Shown: positions 25,104 to 35,547 of the stretch, in pieces
Layout: each line of letters opens with the position of its first letter
How positions within the stretch are numbered: position 1 is the stretch's first letter
DNA from: Palsa-506 sp963709075
GTDB taxonomy: Bacteria > Actinomycetota > Actinomycetes > Streptosporangiales > Streptosporangiaceae
NCBI GenBank assembly: GCA_963709075.1
Contig: CAVPUY010000002.1
Span: 62,001 to 126,000 of the forward strand
Length of the DNA stretch: 64,000 nucleotides
Reading direction: 5' to 3'
The notes under the pieces: generated by a model
Seen by the model: only the letters and a program-made list of their open reading frames with translations
Told to the model about the DNA's origin: nothing
Databases searched by the model: none
Translations under genes and position numbers: made by a program

Positions 25104-28100
25104 CTAGACGAGGCCTGCTTCCAGGGCGAGCCTGGTGAGGTCGGCGCGGCGCCTGCATCCGGTCTTGTCGCGAATGCGGTTGAGGCGGGAGCGGACGGTG
25201 CTGACACTGATACGCAGCTGGGCTGCGATCTGGGCGTCGGTGAGGTTCCGGGCGACCAGGGTGACCAGTTCCTGTTCCCGGGCGCCGAGCTGACGTATGC
25301 CCGGCAGCGCTTGCGGTGCCTGCAAGTCCGCCCCGGCGAGCATGATGGCGAATTCGGCGGCCGTCTCCAGGGTCATCGCCGCGCCGCGCTCTTCGGCGGC
25401 CCGCATCCGGTCCGGTCCCAGCGCTTGCCCGGCTTTCCGCAGCGGTTCCTGGCGGCGCCGCGCCTCCTCGGGCAGATCGGGTAGCCCGCTCTCGGCCAGG
25501 GACGCGGCGTGCGCTGCCCATATCGTGACGGCCTCGGCCCAGCGCTGCGTCGCCGCGCACAGCTGCCCGCAGTTGTCAAGGCAATCCCTGAGGCGCAGCC
25601 GGCCGCCGATCCGCGCGGCGATCTGGAGTGCTTCGCGCAGGTGCAGTCCTGCCTCGGTGATCCGTCCTGCTCGCCGGTCCAGATCGGCCATGAGATCCAG
25701 GCAGAGCGCCAGGCTGTACGGGTCGCCTGCTTGCCGGGCCAGGGCCAGCCCGTCCGCGCAGCTGCGCGCGGCGGCGACTTCCTCGGTCTCGAGCAAGGCG
25801 ACCGTCAGGGCATTGCTGCACTGTCGTGCGAGCCGGCCGGGGATGCGTTCCGGGTCGATCCGCTGGGCCTGCCGTATCCACGCCAGGGCGGTCTCGTCAT
25901 CGCCGGTGTACTGAGCCGCGATGCAAAGATGAAAGAGAGCTCTGGCTTCGCCGGCCGGGTAGCCGATCTTCCGGGCGAGGTCAAGGGCCCGGCGAGCTTC
26001 CTCGGTGGCCTTGGCGGGATGCCCGAGGGTGAGCAGGCAGTTCGACTGGCCTGTCAGCGCGTCAACCAGCGCCGGCGACGGACCCCTGGCCTCGACGACG
26101 TCACGGAACGCGGTGAAGTGGCCGAGCGCACCGGTCGAATCGCCGGTGCCGCTGGCTGCCTGGCCAAGGCAGTATTGCGCAGCGGGCCACGTGTCGCCGG
26201 CTCGGCCGGCGCGCCCGGCGGCGGCGCGCAGCAGCGGGTACCCGGTCGCCGCGCGGCCCCGCAGGAGCCACCAGGGTGTCAGGGCGATGGCCAGCCGCAG
26301 CGCAGCAGCCGGGGCATGCTCCAGGGCCCAGGCCAGGGCTTGGTGCATGGTCGCGTCCTCGGCATCCAGCCAGCGGGTGGCGGCCAGTTCCCCGGTGCTG
26401 ACCTGCAGGCCGGCTGCGGCCTGTTCAGCCACCTGGAGGACGTGCCCGACCAGGGCGGCAGCGGCCGCTGGCTGCTCGCCAGCGTCGGCGAGCTGGCCGG
26501 CCCCGTGGGAACGCAGGGTCTCCAGCATCAGATAGCGGGCCCGGCCGTCCGGATCTGTCCGGGGCGGTGACAGCAGCGAGCAGTCCACCAGATGCAGGAC
26601 CGCGGGCCCGGCAGCCGCACCGGTGACCGCTTCGGCGCCCGCCAGGGTGAACGGGCCGGGAAAGATCGCTAGCCGCCGGAAGACCCGCTGCTCGTTCTCG
26701 CTGAGTAACTGGTAACTCCACTCCACGGTCGCCGCCAGCGACCGGTGCCGGGCCGCTGCCAGCCGGTCACCGCCGGCCAGCAGCACGAGCCGGTCATCGA
26801 GGCGGTCAAGCAGCTGGGGCAGTCCGAGCGACTCCACCCGCGCAGCGGCTAGCTCGATCGCCAGCGGCATGCCGTCCAGCCGTGCCACCAGCCGTGCCAC
26901 CAACGGGCCGGTCTCGCCGGTCAGGTCGAAATGCGCGTCGGCCTGCCGGGCCCGGTCGGCGAACAGGGCCACCGCCTCCGACTCCTCGGCGGGCCCGTCC
27001 GGCCCGGGCAGGGTCAGCGGCGGCAGCCGGTAGCGGGCCTCCCCAGGGACCCTGAGCGGCTCCTGGCTGGTTGCCAGGATCCGCACGTCGTCTGCGGCCG
27101 GCAGCAGAGCCATGCACAGTTCCGCGGCCGGGCCGGCCACGTGCTCGCAGTTGTCCAGCAGCAGTAGCAGCTGCTGGCGGGCCAGCCCGGCGGCCAGCGA
27201 CGCCGTGACGGACAGGCCCGCCGCCTGAGGTATCCCCAGGGCCGTGGCCACCGCCGTCGGCAGCTGATCCGCCTCCCGCACGGCCGACAGCTCCGCCAGC
27301 CACACGCCGCCGGCGAACTCGCCGGCCACTCGCCGGGCCACCTCGGCGGCCAGCCGGGTCTTCCCCACCCCGCCCGGCCCGGTCACCGTGACCAGCCGGT
27401 ACCTGCCCAGCAGCCCGGCGACCTCATCCACCGCAGCTGCCCGGCCGACGAAGCTGGTCAGCGCCGGCGAAAGGCCGTGCATGCCGCCTGCCGCCGCGCG
27501 CGGCACCGGCATCGCCGGGCCGCCCGGCGCCGCCTCAGGCTCCTGGTCATCCGGCGGATACGGGTGATCTGGCCGGCAAATCCAGGCGACGGCGGCGGTC
27601 TCCTTAACGGCCACCCGGGCCATCCGGTAGGTGGCCGCGTCACCGGCCGGGCTGTGCCGGACGACCTCGTCGAAGAACCACGACGAGACGATCAGCGCCA
27701 GCGTGCCGGGCGAGTCCGCGAGAGCGGCCTTGAGCGGGCCCGCGTCCAGCAGCCGGAACGCCAGGTTGACCGACGCCGCCGTGACCCCGTGCTCGTCGTA
27801 ATAGACCTCTCCCGCATGCAGCGCCATCCGCAGCCGGATCCGCTCTTCGGCGCGGTGCGCCGCGTTGTGCTCCCGCAGCGCCTCAGCCAGCACGCGCGGC
27901 ATCGACTCGACTAATACGCCCTTGGGCACCTCCGCCGGAATCAGGACGAAGACACCATCGCCGCAGCTCTCCTGATAGCAGTCGGCCCACGGGACGCCGA
28001 CGCTGCTGAACCCCTGCTGCAGGATCCGGTACATGGCGTCGCGCACCGCGAGCCGGTGCTGATTAGTGCGGCGCTGGTCCCCGAATCCCTCGACGTCCAC

Positions 28101-28142
28101 GATGAGGATGGTCCGGTGGACGGCTGGCCGCTGATGCTCCAT
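25104..28142 (-). CDS. LuxR regulator with cyclase-like domain and NB-ARC ATPase
   Basis: 1012 residues in four parts. Residues 1-190 form a class III nucleotidyl-cyclase-like domain: ILIVDVEGFGDQ and SCGDGVFVLIP carry the two metal aspartates, and LRMALHAGEV and ASVNLAFRLLDA follow. From about 215 there is an NB-ARC/STAND ATPase: SFVGRAAAVDEV, TVTGPGGVGKTRLAAEVARR (Walker A) and LLLLLDNCEHVAG (Walker B). About 550-930 is a TPR-like solenoid. The end is a LuxR HTH: LGAREQELVTLVARNLTDAQ and STVRSRLNRIRDKTG. ATG 28142 follows GAGGTCAG. It likely senses a nucleotide or ligand and regulates unknown targets. It is not obviously in an operon. Confidence 0.9.
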   Translation of the reverse strand: MEHQRPAVHRTILIVDVEGFGDQRRTNQHRLAVRDAMYRILQQGFSSVGVPWADCYQESCGDGVFVLIPAEVPKGVLVESMPRVLAEALREHNAAHRAEERIRLRMALHAGEVYYDEHGVTAASVNLAFRLLDAGPLKAALADSPGTLALIVSSWFFDEVVRHSPAGDAATYRMARVAVKETAAVAWICRPDHPYPPDDQEPEAAPGGPAMPVPRAAAGGMHGLSPALTSFVGRAAAVDEVAGLLGRYRLVTVTGPGGVGKTRLAAEVARRVAGEFAGGVWLAELSAVREADQLPTAVATALGIPQAAGLSVTASLAAGLARQQLLLLLDNCEHVAGPAAELCMALLPAADDVRILATSQEPLRVPGEARYRLPPLTLPGPDGPAEESEAVALFADRARQADAHFDLTGETGPLVARLVARLDGMPLAIELAAARVESLGLPQLLDRLDDRLVLLAGGDRLAAARHRSLAATVEWSYQLLSENEQRVFRRLAIFPGPFTLAGAEAVTGAAAGPAVLHLVDCSLLSPPRTDPDGRARYLMLETLRSHGAGQLADAGEQPAAAAALVGHVLQVAEQAAAGLQVSTGELAATRWLDAEDATMHQALAWALEHAPAAALRLAIALTPWWLLRGRAATGYPLLRAAAGRAGRAGDTWPAAQYCLGQAASGTGDSTGALGHFTAFRDVVEARGPSPALVDALTGQSNCLLTLGHPAKATEEARRALDLARKIGYPAGEARALFHLCIAAQYTGDDETALAWIRQAQRIDPERIPGRLARQCSNALTVALLETEEVAAARSCADGLALARQAGDPYSLALCLDLMADLDRRAGRITEAGLHLREALQIAARIGGRLRLRDCLDNCGQLCAATQRWAEAVTIWAAHAASLAESGLPDLPEEARRRQEPLRKAGQALGPDRMRAAEERGAAMTLETAAEFAIMLAGADLQAPQALPGIRQLGAREQELVTLVARNLTDAQIAAQLRISVSTVRSRLNRIRDKTGCRRRADLTRLALEAGLV

Positions 28143-28260
28143 CTGACCTCGCCCCGGGGAACAAGCCAGCAAACGGTGCCCATGCTGATCAGGGTCAGCA
28201 TTCTAGCCGTTCGCCATGGGCGGCCACAGCTGCAGCGGTTCAGGGAGAGCGCATGTGGGG

Positions 28261-29061
28261 CTATTGGTCTTCTTGGTGCTCTGTCCAGAGCCCGATCAGG
28301 CTGCCGAAGCGCTCGACGATCGCGGGGACGATTCCGTCGTCCGCGAGTGCGCGCCCGACGTCCTCGCGTGCGGGGTGGCGCTCTCCGCTGGCCCAGGACA
28401 GCAGCCGGCCTAGCTGGGCGGCGCGGCCGGGCTCGAGGTCACTCCAGCGCCGCGCAGCCAGTGAACGGTCGGTCGTCCAGGTGTGGTCGTGCACGCTGAC
28501 CAGCCCGGCGACGGCCAGCAGCGTCTTACGTGCGACCAGGACACCAAGCTGGTCCGCGGCCGCCGTCCCGGACTCCAGCCGCTGCCGCCATCGGCGGTGA
28601 TGCTGGCTGATGTCGCCGTTGAAACCGCGGGCAGCCCGGGCATCCGCAGGAAAGGCCGACAGCGCGGCGGACGGATCCGGGCCCGCGAGGTGGACGCAGT
28701 AGTGGCGAAGGAAGACCCGGAAGCCGTAGGCAGCGTCGATGTCGCCGGCGAAGTCGGCAGCCGTGGCCGCAGCGAGCTCCACGCCCCGGCATCGGCCGGC
28801 ATACCGGGCCGAGAGGCGCTGCCCGAGAACGGCCGCGTCCTGCAGGCCGATCGACAGCAGGTCGACGTCCGATGACCTGGGACGCACGGTGCCGTTAGCG
28901 ACTGATCCGTAGACATAAAGCGATGCCCCGGACCCGCCAAGGAAGGCGACCGCATCGGCCAGGACGGGCTCGAAGGCCGCGGGCACCCGGCCACGATGCG
29001 CGCCCGTCCGGATGGTCCCGTCAGCCGCCACGCCCTCATCGGGATCAGCCACCGCATTCAC
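28261..29061 (-). CDS. nucleotidyltransferase-domain protein
   Basis: 266 residues. LYVYGSVANGTVRPRSSDVDLL has the GS-x(n)-DxD signature of the polymerase-beta nucleotidyltransferase superfamily, with the GS at about residue 51 and S-D-V-D at about 65. The remaining 190 residues are helical (RVFLRHYCVHLAG, LVARKTLLAVAGLVS, RLLSWASGERHP) as in kanamycin-nucleotidyltransferase-like or DUF4111-like proteins. No toxin/antitoxin partner is next to it. The substrate is unknown. It is transcribed towards the cyclase-LuxR gene. Confidence 0.75.
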   Translation of the reverse strand: MNAVADPDEGVAADGTIRTGAHRGRVPAAFEPVLADAVAFLGGSGASLYVYGSVANGTVRPRSSDVDLLSIGLQDAAVLGQRLSARYAGRCRGVELAAATAADFAGDIDAAYGFRVFLRHYCVHLAGPDPSAALSAFPADARAARGFNGDISQHHRRWRQRLESGTAAADQLGVLVARKTLLAVAGLVSVHDHTWTTDRSLAARRWSDLEPGRAAQLGRLLSWASGERHPAREDVGRALADDGIVPAIVERFGSLIGLWTEHQEDQ

Positions 29062-29194
29062 CCATGCCTCGGCAGTCTAGGAGCTTGCTCCCGGCTCGGC
29101 TGGGGCAAGAACGCCGATCCAGGTCACCAGCCTCATCCCGGCATATGCGGGCGCTGGCGTCGCGTTCAGCCTGCTTGCCGTGCCGTTGCCCGGG

Positions 29195-30189
29195 CTACCG
29201 GATGATGAGCACGCTGCCGCGGCGCGGGACGAGCTCTCCGATCACTGGCGCTCCCGGTAGCTCTCCGGCTACGAGCAGCCCGCCCGACGTCTGCGCGTCG
29301 GCGAGCATGAGCAGGTCTTCCTCGCTCACCGCGCCGGCGTTGGTGTGCGGGAGCACCCATTCGAGGTTTCGCCGGCTCCGCCGGGCATATGCCCGGCACG
29401 CGCCGCCGCGCGTGCGCCCTCGATGAGCGGCACTGCCGCGTGGTCGACTATCGCGGAGACCCCGCTGGCCCGGGCAAGCTTGAACAGGTGGCCGAGCAGT
29501 CCGAATCCGGTCACGTCGGTCGCGCAGTTGATCCCGGCGGCAAGCGCCAGCCGGCTGGCGTCGGCGTTGAGCGTCGTCATCACCTCGATCGCCGCCGCGC
29601 TGACCTCGCCCGTTGCCTTGTGCCAGGCATTGAGCACCCCGGTGCCGATCGGCTTGGTCAGGCTGAGCGGGAGGCCAGGCTGCCCGGCGTCAATCCGCAG
29701 CAGCGCGGCCGGATCCGCGGTGCCGGTCACCGCCATGCCGTACTTCGGCTCGGGATCGTCGATGCTGTGCCCGCCCGCTACATGACAATGCGCCGCGCGG
29801 CCCGCGTCCAGGCCGCCGCGCAGCACTTCCGCCGCCAGCTCGGCCGGGAGCTTGTCGCGTGGCCAGCCGAGCAGGTTCAGCGCAACCAGCGGCTTGCCGC
29901 CCATCGCGTAGATGTCGGACAGGGCGTTGGTAGCAGCGATCCGCCCGAACGTGTAAGCGTCGTCCACGACGGGAGTGAAGAAGTCGGCGGTCACCACGAC
30001 GGCCATGGCCGGGCCGACTCGCACCACGGCGCCGTCGTCGCCATGCTCGACTCCCACCATCAGGTTCGTGCCCGGGCCGTCGGGCATGAGCCTGGCGGTC
30101 ATCTCCTCCAGCTCGCCTGGCGGGATCTTGCAGGCGCAGCCGCCACCGTGCGCATACTGGGTGAGCCTGAAGGCACCTGGGCTGATCAC
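29195..30189 (-). CDS. selD: selenide, water dikinase SelD (frameshifted near the C-terminus)
   Basis: Makes selenophosphate from selenide and ATP for SelA. The N-terminus has YAHGGGCACKIPP, with Cys at the catalytic Cys/Sec position and the invariant Lys; DFFTPVVDDAYTFGRIAATNALSDIYAMGG and TDVTGFGLLGHL are diagnostic. The first frame loses homology after HMPGGAGE. The next frame resumes with RNLEWVLPHTNAG and LLMLADAQTSGGLLVAGELP and stops at 29195, so one base is missing near 29373. With the correction it is about 330 residues, full length. GTG 30189 is the start. It is divergent from tRNA-Sec and selA. Confidence 0.88.
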
Positions 30190-30295
30190 ACGGTCGAATG
30201 TAGTACCTGTCCGAGCATGTCCTCAGGCACCGGGCCCGCCGCGGCGCACGGGCCGGAATGACGGGCGCCGGCCCGGCGCGGGTAACGTCAGCCCC

Positions 30296-30388
30296 GGAGG
30301 CGTCCGGGTGCCTGGTGGCCCCCCCGGTCTTCAAAACCGGTGGGCGGCGCGTCGCGTCGCCGGCGGGTTCGATTCCCGTCCGCCTCCG
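30296..30388 (+). tRNA. selC: tRNA-Sec (anticodon TCA)
   Basis: 93 bases. The acceptor strand GGAGGCG pairs with CGCCTCC, with G as discriminator base. The anticodon arm is CCGGT-CTTCAAA-ACCGG with anticodon TCA at 30331-30333. The long GC-rich variable arm (about 30342-30361) and the T arm with GGGTTCGATTCCC complete the structure. The CCA is not encoded; the gene ends G-C-T. Its position between selD and selA fits its role as the SelA substrate. Confidence 0.93.
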
Positions 30389-30440
30389 CTGGAGTCGGCC
30401 TCAGCATGGCGGCCGGCGGTGACGGCGTAGGGTCGCGATT

Positions 30441-31817
30441 GTGGACCCGCGCCGTCACGTGCCGAGAACTGACGTCGTGCTCGCCGACCCTCGCCTGGTA
30501 GCGGCACGAGAGCTGCTCGGCGCGGCGCTGGTCAAGGCGGCGGTGGCCGGCGCCCAGGAGCTGGCTCGCTCCGGGGCCATCAGCCCGGCGAGCGTCGCCG
30601 ACACAGCGGCGGCCTCGCTGCCGCCGGCCGCAGCCACCCTCACCCCGGTGATCAACGCGACGGGCGTCCTTGTGCACACCAACCTCGGCCGCGCGCCGCT
30701 GTCAGCCGCCGCGCGTGCCGCGGTTCACGCCGCGGCGGGCTGCGCGGACGTGGAGTTCGATCTGGCATCGGGCCAGCGCGGCCGCCGCGGCGCGGGCGCC
30801 ATCGACGCTCTCGCGCGGGCGGTCCCGGCGGCCGGGGCGGTGCACGTGGTCAACAACAACGCCGCCGCGCTGGCGCTGGCGGCCACCGCGCTGGCCGCCG
30901 GACGGGAGATCATCGTCAGCCGCGGCGAGCTGATCGAGATTGGCGATGGATTCCGGCTTCCTGATCTGCTGCAATCCACCGGCGCCAGGATCCGCGAGGT
31001 AGGTACAACCAACCGCACCGTGCTTGCTGACTACCGGCAGGCGATCAGCGCTGAGACGGCCTTCATCCTGAAGGTGCATCCGTCCAATTACCTGATCGAG
31101 GGCTTCACGGCATCGGTCAGCGTCGGGGAGCTGGCCAGCCTCGGGCTGCTGGTGGTAGGGGATATCGGATCTGGGCTGCTCAGGCCGAACCCGGTTCTGC
31201 CCGATGAACCCGATGCCGATTCGTGGCTGCGGGCCGGCGCTGGCCTGGTCACCGCAAGCGGCGACAAGCTGCTCGGCGGGCCGCAGGCGGGCCTGATGCT
31301 TGGCCGGCCGGAAACGGTTATCCAGCTCGCGCGTCATCCGCTGGCGCGGGCGCTGCGGGTGGACAAGCTCACGCTGGCCGCGCTCGAGGCGACCCTGGCC
31401 GGCCCGGCTGCGCCAGTCGCGCAGGCGCTGACGGCAAGCCAGTCGTCGGTCATGGAGCGTGCCGAGGTCCAGGCCGCGCGGATAGCCGCGGCCGGCATCG
31501 ACTGCCGGGCGGTGCCGACGGCCGCCGCCGTGGGCGGCGGCGGCGGCCCCGGCGTGACCTTGCCGAGTGCCGCGCTGTCCCTTCCCGAACGGCTGGCAGC
31601 TGACTTGCGGTCAGGTGCGGCGGTGCGCCGCGGCGACGTGCCGGCCGTAGTCGGCAGGATCGAGCGCGGTCGGCTGCTGCTCGACTTGCGGGCCGTCGCA
31701 CCAGCCGACGATGAGGGGCTTTTCGCGGCTGTGCTCGCCGTCGCGGCGCGCGATGACGCCCCGGCGGCCTCGGCGCCGGGGTCCGCTGATGGCCTGTCTT
31801 CCCTGGGCCGGGAGTAG
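30441..31817 (+). CDS. selA: L-seryl-tRNA(Sec) selenium transferase SelA
   Basis: 458 residues, full length for bacterial SelA. PVINATGVLVHTNLGRAPLS, VNNNAAALALAATALA, RGELIEIGDGFRLPD, GTTNRT and KVHPSNYLIEGF are hallmark segments, and TASGDKLLGGPQAG contains the PLP-binding lysine. It converts Ser-tRNA(Sec) to Sec-tRNA(Sec) with selenophosphate. The reading frame is intact, in contrast to selD and selB on either side. It starts at GTG 30441, 53 bases after the tRNA. selB begins two bases after the stop, so selA and selB are one transcript. Confidence 0.95.
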   Translation: MDPRRHVPRTDVVLADPRLVAARELLGAALVKAAVAGAQELARSGAISPASVADTAAASLPPAAATLTPVINATGVLVHTNLGRAPLSAAARAAVHAAAGCADVEFDLASGQRGRRGAGAIDALARAVPAAGAVHVVNNNAAALALAATALAAGREIIVSRGELIEIGDGFRLPDLLQSTGARIREVGTTNRTVLADYRQAISAETAFILKVHPSNYLIEGFTASVSVGELASLGLLVVGDIGSGLLRPNPVLPDEPDADSWLRAGAGLVTASGDKLLGGPQAGLMLGRPETVIQLARHPLARALRVDKLTLAALEATLAGPAAPVAQALTASQSSVMERAEVQAARIAAAGIDCRAVPTAAAVGGGGGPGVTLPSAALSLPERLAADLRSGAAVRRGDVPAVVGRIERGRLLLDLRAVAPADDEGLFAAVLAVAARDDAPAASAPGSADGLSSLGRE

Positions 31818-31819
31818 CG

Positions 31820-33769
31820 GTGCACGTCATCGCGACCGCCGGGCATGTTGACCACGGGAAGTCGATGCTGGTGCGCGCGCTCACCGGGATGGAGCCGGAT
31901 CGATGGGAGGCGGAGCGGCGCCGGGGGATGACCATCGACCTCGGCTTCGCGTGGACGACGCTGCCGTCCGGCGAGGAGATCGCGTTCGTCGACGTGCCCG
32001 GGCACGAGCGATTCATCACGAATATGCTCGCCGGAGCAGGACCGGCGCCCGCTGTGATGTTCGTGGTGGCCGCCGATGAGGGCTGGATGCCTCAGTCTGC
32101 CGAGCATCTCGCGGCGATCGACGCCCTCGGCGTCCGCAACGGGGTTCTCGTGGTCACGCGGGCCGACCTGGCCGATCCGGCGCCGGCGCTCCGGCAGGCC
32201 GCAGTCAAGATCGCGGAAACCAGTCTCGAGGGGATGGAAGCCGTCGCGGTGAGCGCGCTCACTGGCCAGGGCCTCGCCGATCTGGCCGCCGCGCTCGGCA
32301 GGCTCGCGGCGCGGCTCCCTCAACCTGACCTGCGGAGCGGTGTCCGGCTGTGGCTGGACCGGGTGTTCGCCGTCAAAGGCAGCGGGACCGTGGTCACCGG
32401 GACCTTGCAGGCAGGGACCGTGCAGGCCGGGGACGAGCTGACGGCGACCCCCGCTATGCGCACCCTGCGGGTCAGGGGCGTGCAGTCCCTCGGCGCCGCC
32501 GGCCGCCCGGGTGAGCGGCGTCGCCCGGGTGGCGCTGAACCTGCGGGGCGTCAGCACGCGTGAGCTGAGCCGCGGCATGGCACTCATTCACGCCAGCCAG
32601 TGGACGGTGGCCAGCGTGATCGACGTCCGGCTGGCGCCGGGCCGGCCGCCCGGCGCCAGCCGGACGGCACCATGCGGCTGCCGTCCCGGCTCACGGTGCA
32701 CATCGGCGCCGCACGGGCGGTGGCCGGGGTCCGGATGCTGGGCCGCCATGCCGCCCGGCTGAGCCTGGACCACCCGCTGCCGCTGCACGTCGGCGACCGG
32801 GTGCTGCTGCGCGATCCCGGCGCGGCCGCTGATCACGCGGGCGGGCGGCCGGTATTCGGTGCGACCGTGCTCGACGTTTCGCCGCCGCGGCTGCGTGGCA
32901 ACGGCGCCGCCGCCGCCGCGGGGCGGGAGCTGGCCTCCTGGCCAGAGCCGCCGGCCGCAGCGGACTTGCTGCGGCGGCACCGGCTGCTGCGGGCCGCCGT
33001 GGCATCGGCGATGGGCCTGCGCGACCTGCCGCCGCCGGTCAGCGGGGATTGGCTGGCCGATCCGGCTTACTGGCAGGGATTGCGCCGGCTTCTGGGCGCG
33101 GCGGTCGCCGCGCACGCGGCGCGCGACCCGCTGGCTCCGGGCCTCGCGGTCGATGCGGCCCGGGCCGAGCTGGGCCTGCCCGGCCGCGACCTGGTTGAGG
33201 CCCTCGCCGCCGGGCACGCAGCCGGCCGCGCTGAAGAGCCGATCGACGCGAGCGGCGGATTCCTGCGCCGCCCCAGCGCCGGCGCAAGGTGAGCCGCCGG
33301 ATGATGCTGGCGGCACCGTTCCGCCGGGGCAGCACCCGGGGCAGCCCGGCGCGCCGGTGCCGCGCAGGCCCGCCTTCCCGGGCTTCCGGCCCCGGTGGCT
33401 GACGCGGTCCAGGCGGTGCTCACCGGCCTGGCCGGGGCGCCGTTCAGCGCGCCCGGCGCCGAGCGGCTGCGTGAGCTGGGGCTCGACGCGCGGACGGCCG
33501 CCGCGGCGGAGCGCGCTGGCCTGCTGTGCCGGCTGCCCGGCAATGTGATCCTGGCCCCTGACGCGCCGGACCAGGCGGCGCGGATTCTGGCCCGCCTGCC
33601 GCAGCCGTTCACGGTGGCAGAGGCAAGACAGGCGCTGCGGACGACGCGGCGGGTCATGATCCCGCTGCTTGAGCGGCTAGACCGGCAGGGAGTCACCCGC
33701 CGCCTGCCGGACGACCGCCGGACCATGCGCGAGCCACCGGGGCTCCCGACGCCGAACGGAGGACGATGA
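31820..33769 (+). CDS. selB: selenocysteine-specific elongation factor SelB, broken by several frameshifts
   Basis: Delivers Sec-tRNA to the ribosome at UGA with a SECIS hairpin. The first 220 codons are an intact GTPase domain: ATAGHVDHGKSMLVRAL (P-loop), RGMTIDLGFAW (switch I), DVPGHERFITNML (G3) and VVTRADL (G4). Translation then changes frame near 32505 (VSGVARVALNLRGVSTREL), again near 32655 (DGTMRLPSRLTVHIGAARA) and between 33285 and 33380. The last part, LPQPFTVAEARQALRTTRR and VMIPLLERLDRQGVTRRL, is the final winged helix that binds SECIS RNA. All domains are present, about 640 residues after correction. Either sequencing slips or real decay. The stop overlaps the DUF6457 start (ATGA). 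Confidence 0.85.
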
Positions 33770-34002
33770 GCACGCTTGACGACTGGACCGACGCGCTGTG
33801 CGCCGAGCTCGGCCTTGACCCGGAGGATGCCAGCCAGAAAACGGTACTCAACCTGGCCAGGGTGGTGGCCCACGCGGTGGACCGGCCGGCCGCGCCGCTG
33901 ACCGCCTACTTCCTTGGCGTCGCGGTCGGCCGCGGGGAACCACTGGCGGAAACGGCCGCTAAGCTCCAGCAGCTTGCCCGCGACTGGTCCGCTGTGCACT
34001 GA
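33766..34002 (+). CDS. DUF6457 protein linked to molybdenum cofactor genes
   Basis: 78 residues: LDDWTDALCAELGLDP, VLNLARVVAHAVDRPAAPLT and AYFLGVAVGRG match DUF6457, a small all-helical domain that in many actinobacteria is fused to or beside MobA (molybdenum cofactor guanylyltransferase). That link fits this locus, whose formate dehydrogenase needs the guanine-dinucleotide form of the cofactor. The ATG overlaps the selB stop and is preceded by GGAGG. Molecular function is unknown. Confidence 0.8.
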   Translation: MSTLDDWTDALCAELGLDPEDASQKTVLNLARVVAHAVDRPAAPLTAYFLGVAVGRGEPLAETAAKLQQLARDWSAVH

Positions 34003-34061
34003 ATCGGCGCGCTGGCAGCACGTGCCGGTAGCGCGGCCGGGCCGCACCCGCGCGTCCCCGG

Positions 34062-35416
34062 TCAGTCATGCGGCACGGCGATCTGCTCGTCATGGGGTGC
34101 ACCGGGTATCGGCTGAACGTCGATGCGCTCGCCGCGCGTGAACTCTGCCTCTCCGATGGGAATCGGCCACCATGCGTTGGCGCGCATCAGCCGGCTGACG
34201 GATCCGGCGCCGCGCCTGCTCGGCGTGGCCACGACGATGCGGCTGGCCTGCGGCCGGCCGGGGCCAAGGTCAGGGATACGGGGACCCAGTCCTCGACATC
34301 GGGTGAGGACGTCCAGTCGCACGCTAGCTGTACTCGCTGCCGCCCGCGACCCCGGGGCCGCGTGCCCTGGAGCGCGGCGAGCAGGGGGACAGCGAACAGC
34401 TCGAAGATCACCGCGGCCGCGAGCGGGTAACCGGGGATCCCGATCACGGGGACAGTCGTGACGGGCTGGCCGGCTCGCGCCCGGCGGGCATAGCCGAGCA
34501 GCACCGGGTGGCCAGGGCGGACCGCGACGCCCCGGACGGCCAGACCGCCGACCTGGGCGAGAACGGCGGCCGTGTGATCGCGGCGCCCGGCACTAGAACC
34601 CGCGATGACCAGCACGATGTCTGCGCCCAGGGCCGCACGCCGGACCTCGGCGGCGATTGCCGCCTGATCATCGGGCTGCACACCACTGATGAGCGGCCGG
34701 GCGCCGGTCTCCGCTGCTTGCGAGGCGAGCATGAGCGAGTTGCTGTCGGTGACATCGCCTGGCCGCAGGGCTGACCCGATCGGCCGGATCTCATCCCCGG
34801 TCGGGATGATCGCGGCGACGGGCCGCCGGGTGATCTCCAGCGTGTCATGTCCCGCTGCGGCGCCGGCAGCCAGATCCAGCGGCCGCAGGCGATGGCCTGC
34901 CGGTATGAGCAGCTGGCCGGCCTGGAAGTCCTCGCCCTCGGCGCGCACGTGCAATCCGCGCGGTGCCGGTCCTGTGATCCGGGCGCTGCCGTCGGCGCTG
35001 AGCTTGACCCGTTCGCGCTCCACCACCGTATCCATGCCAGCTGGCACCGGATCGCCGGTATCGACCCAGGCGAACGACGATGCTGCCAGCCACCACCGGC
35101 TGGCGGCATCGGCGGAGCGGCCGGCCAGGCCGGCCTTTATCGCGATGCCGTCCATCGCAGCGCAGGCGGCACGAGGCGCGGGCCAGCGGGCAACCACCGG
35201 GGCAGCCGTCACCCGCCCGAGCGCCTCGGCGATCGGCACCTGCTCCGCTACCGGCAAGCCGAGCCAGCCCGCGCTCGTGCACGCGTCTATCCATTGCGAG
35301 TAGGCGGCCTGCGGGCCGGGCCTCGGACGGTTCGGTGCTGCACGCTGCGTGCTCGCCGGCCCGGTGTGCGGCGGCGAGTCCTGCCTGCGGCTCGCGCAGC
35401 CCGGGTGATCAGCCAC
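34062..35416 (-). CDS. moeA: molybdopterin molybdotransferase MoeA, frameshifted near the end
   Basis: Inserts molybdate into adenylylated molybdopterin. From GTG 35416 the order is that of MoeA: PIAEALGRVTAAPVVARWPA and AMDGIAIKA (domain I), DTGDPVPAGMDTVVERERV, IIPTGDEIRPIGSALRPGDV followed by TDSNS, then the MPT-binding GSSAGRRDHTAAVLAQVGG and PVIGIPGYPLAA. Family members read GGxSxGxxD where this has AGSSAGRRD. The frame then changes near 34250; the next frame supplies SRLMRANAWWPIPIGEAEFT and ends at 34062. One base is therefore lost or gained. It lies downstream of fdhD in the same direction, probably one transcript. Confidence 0.85.
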
Positions 35417-35547
35417 ACAGCCACACTAAGCCCAGGCAGGCGGCGGCGTGCGTGGCCGGGACCGGCGAGCATGCTCCCAGCCGGAACCAGCGGTGCGAGC
35501 AGGACGGTGCAGGAAGTACATCGGTCTGCCGCACGGGCCCGGCCCGC

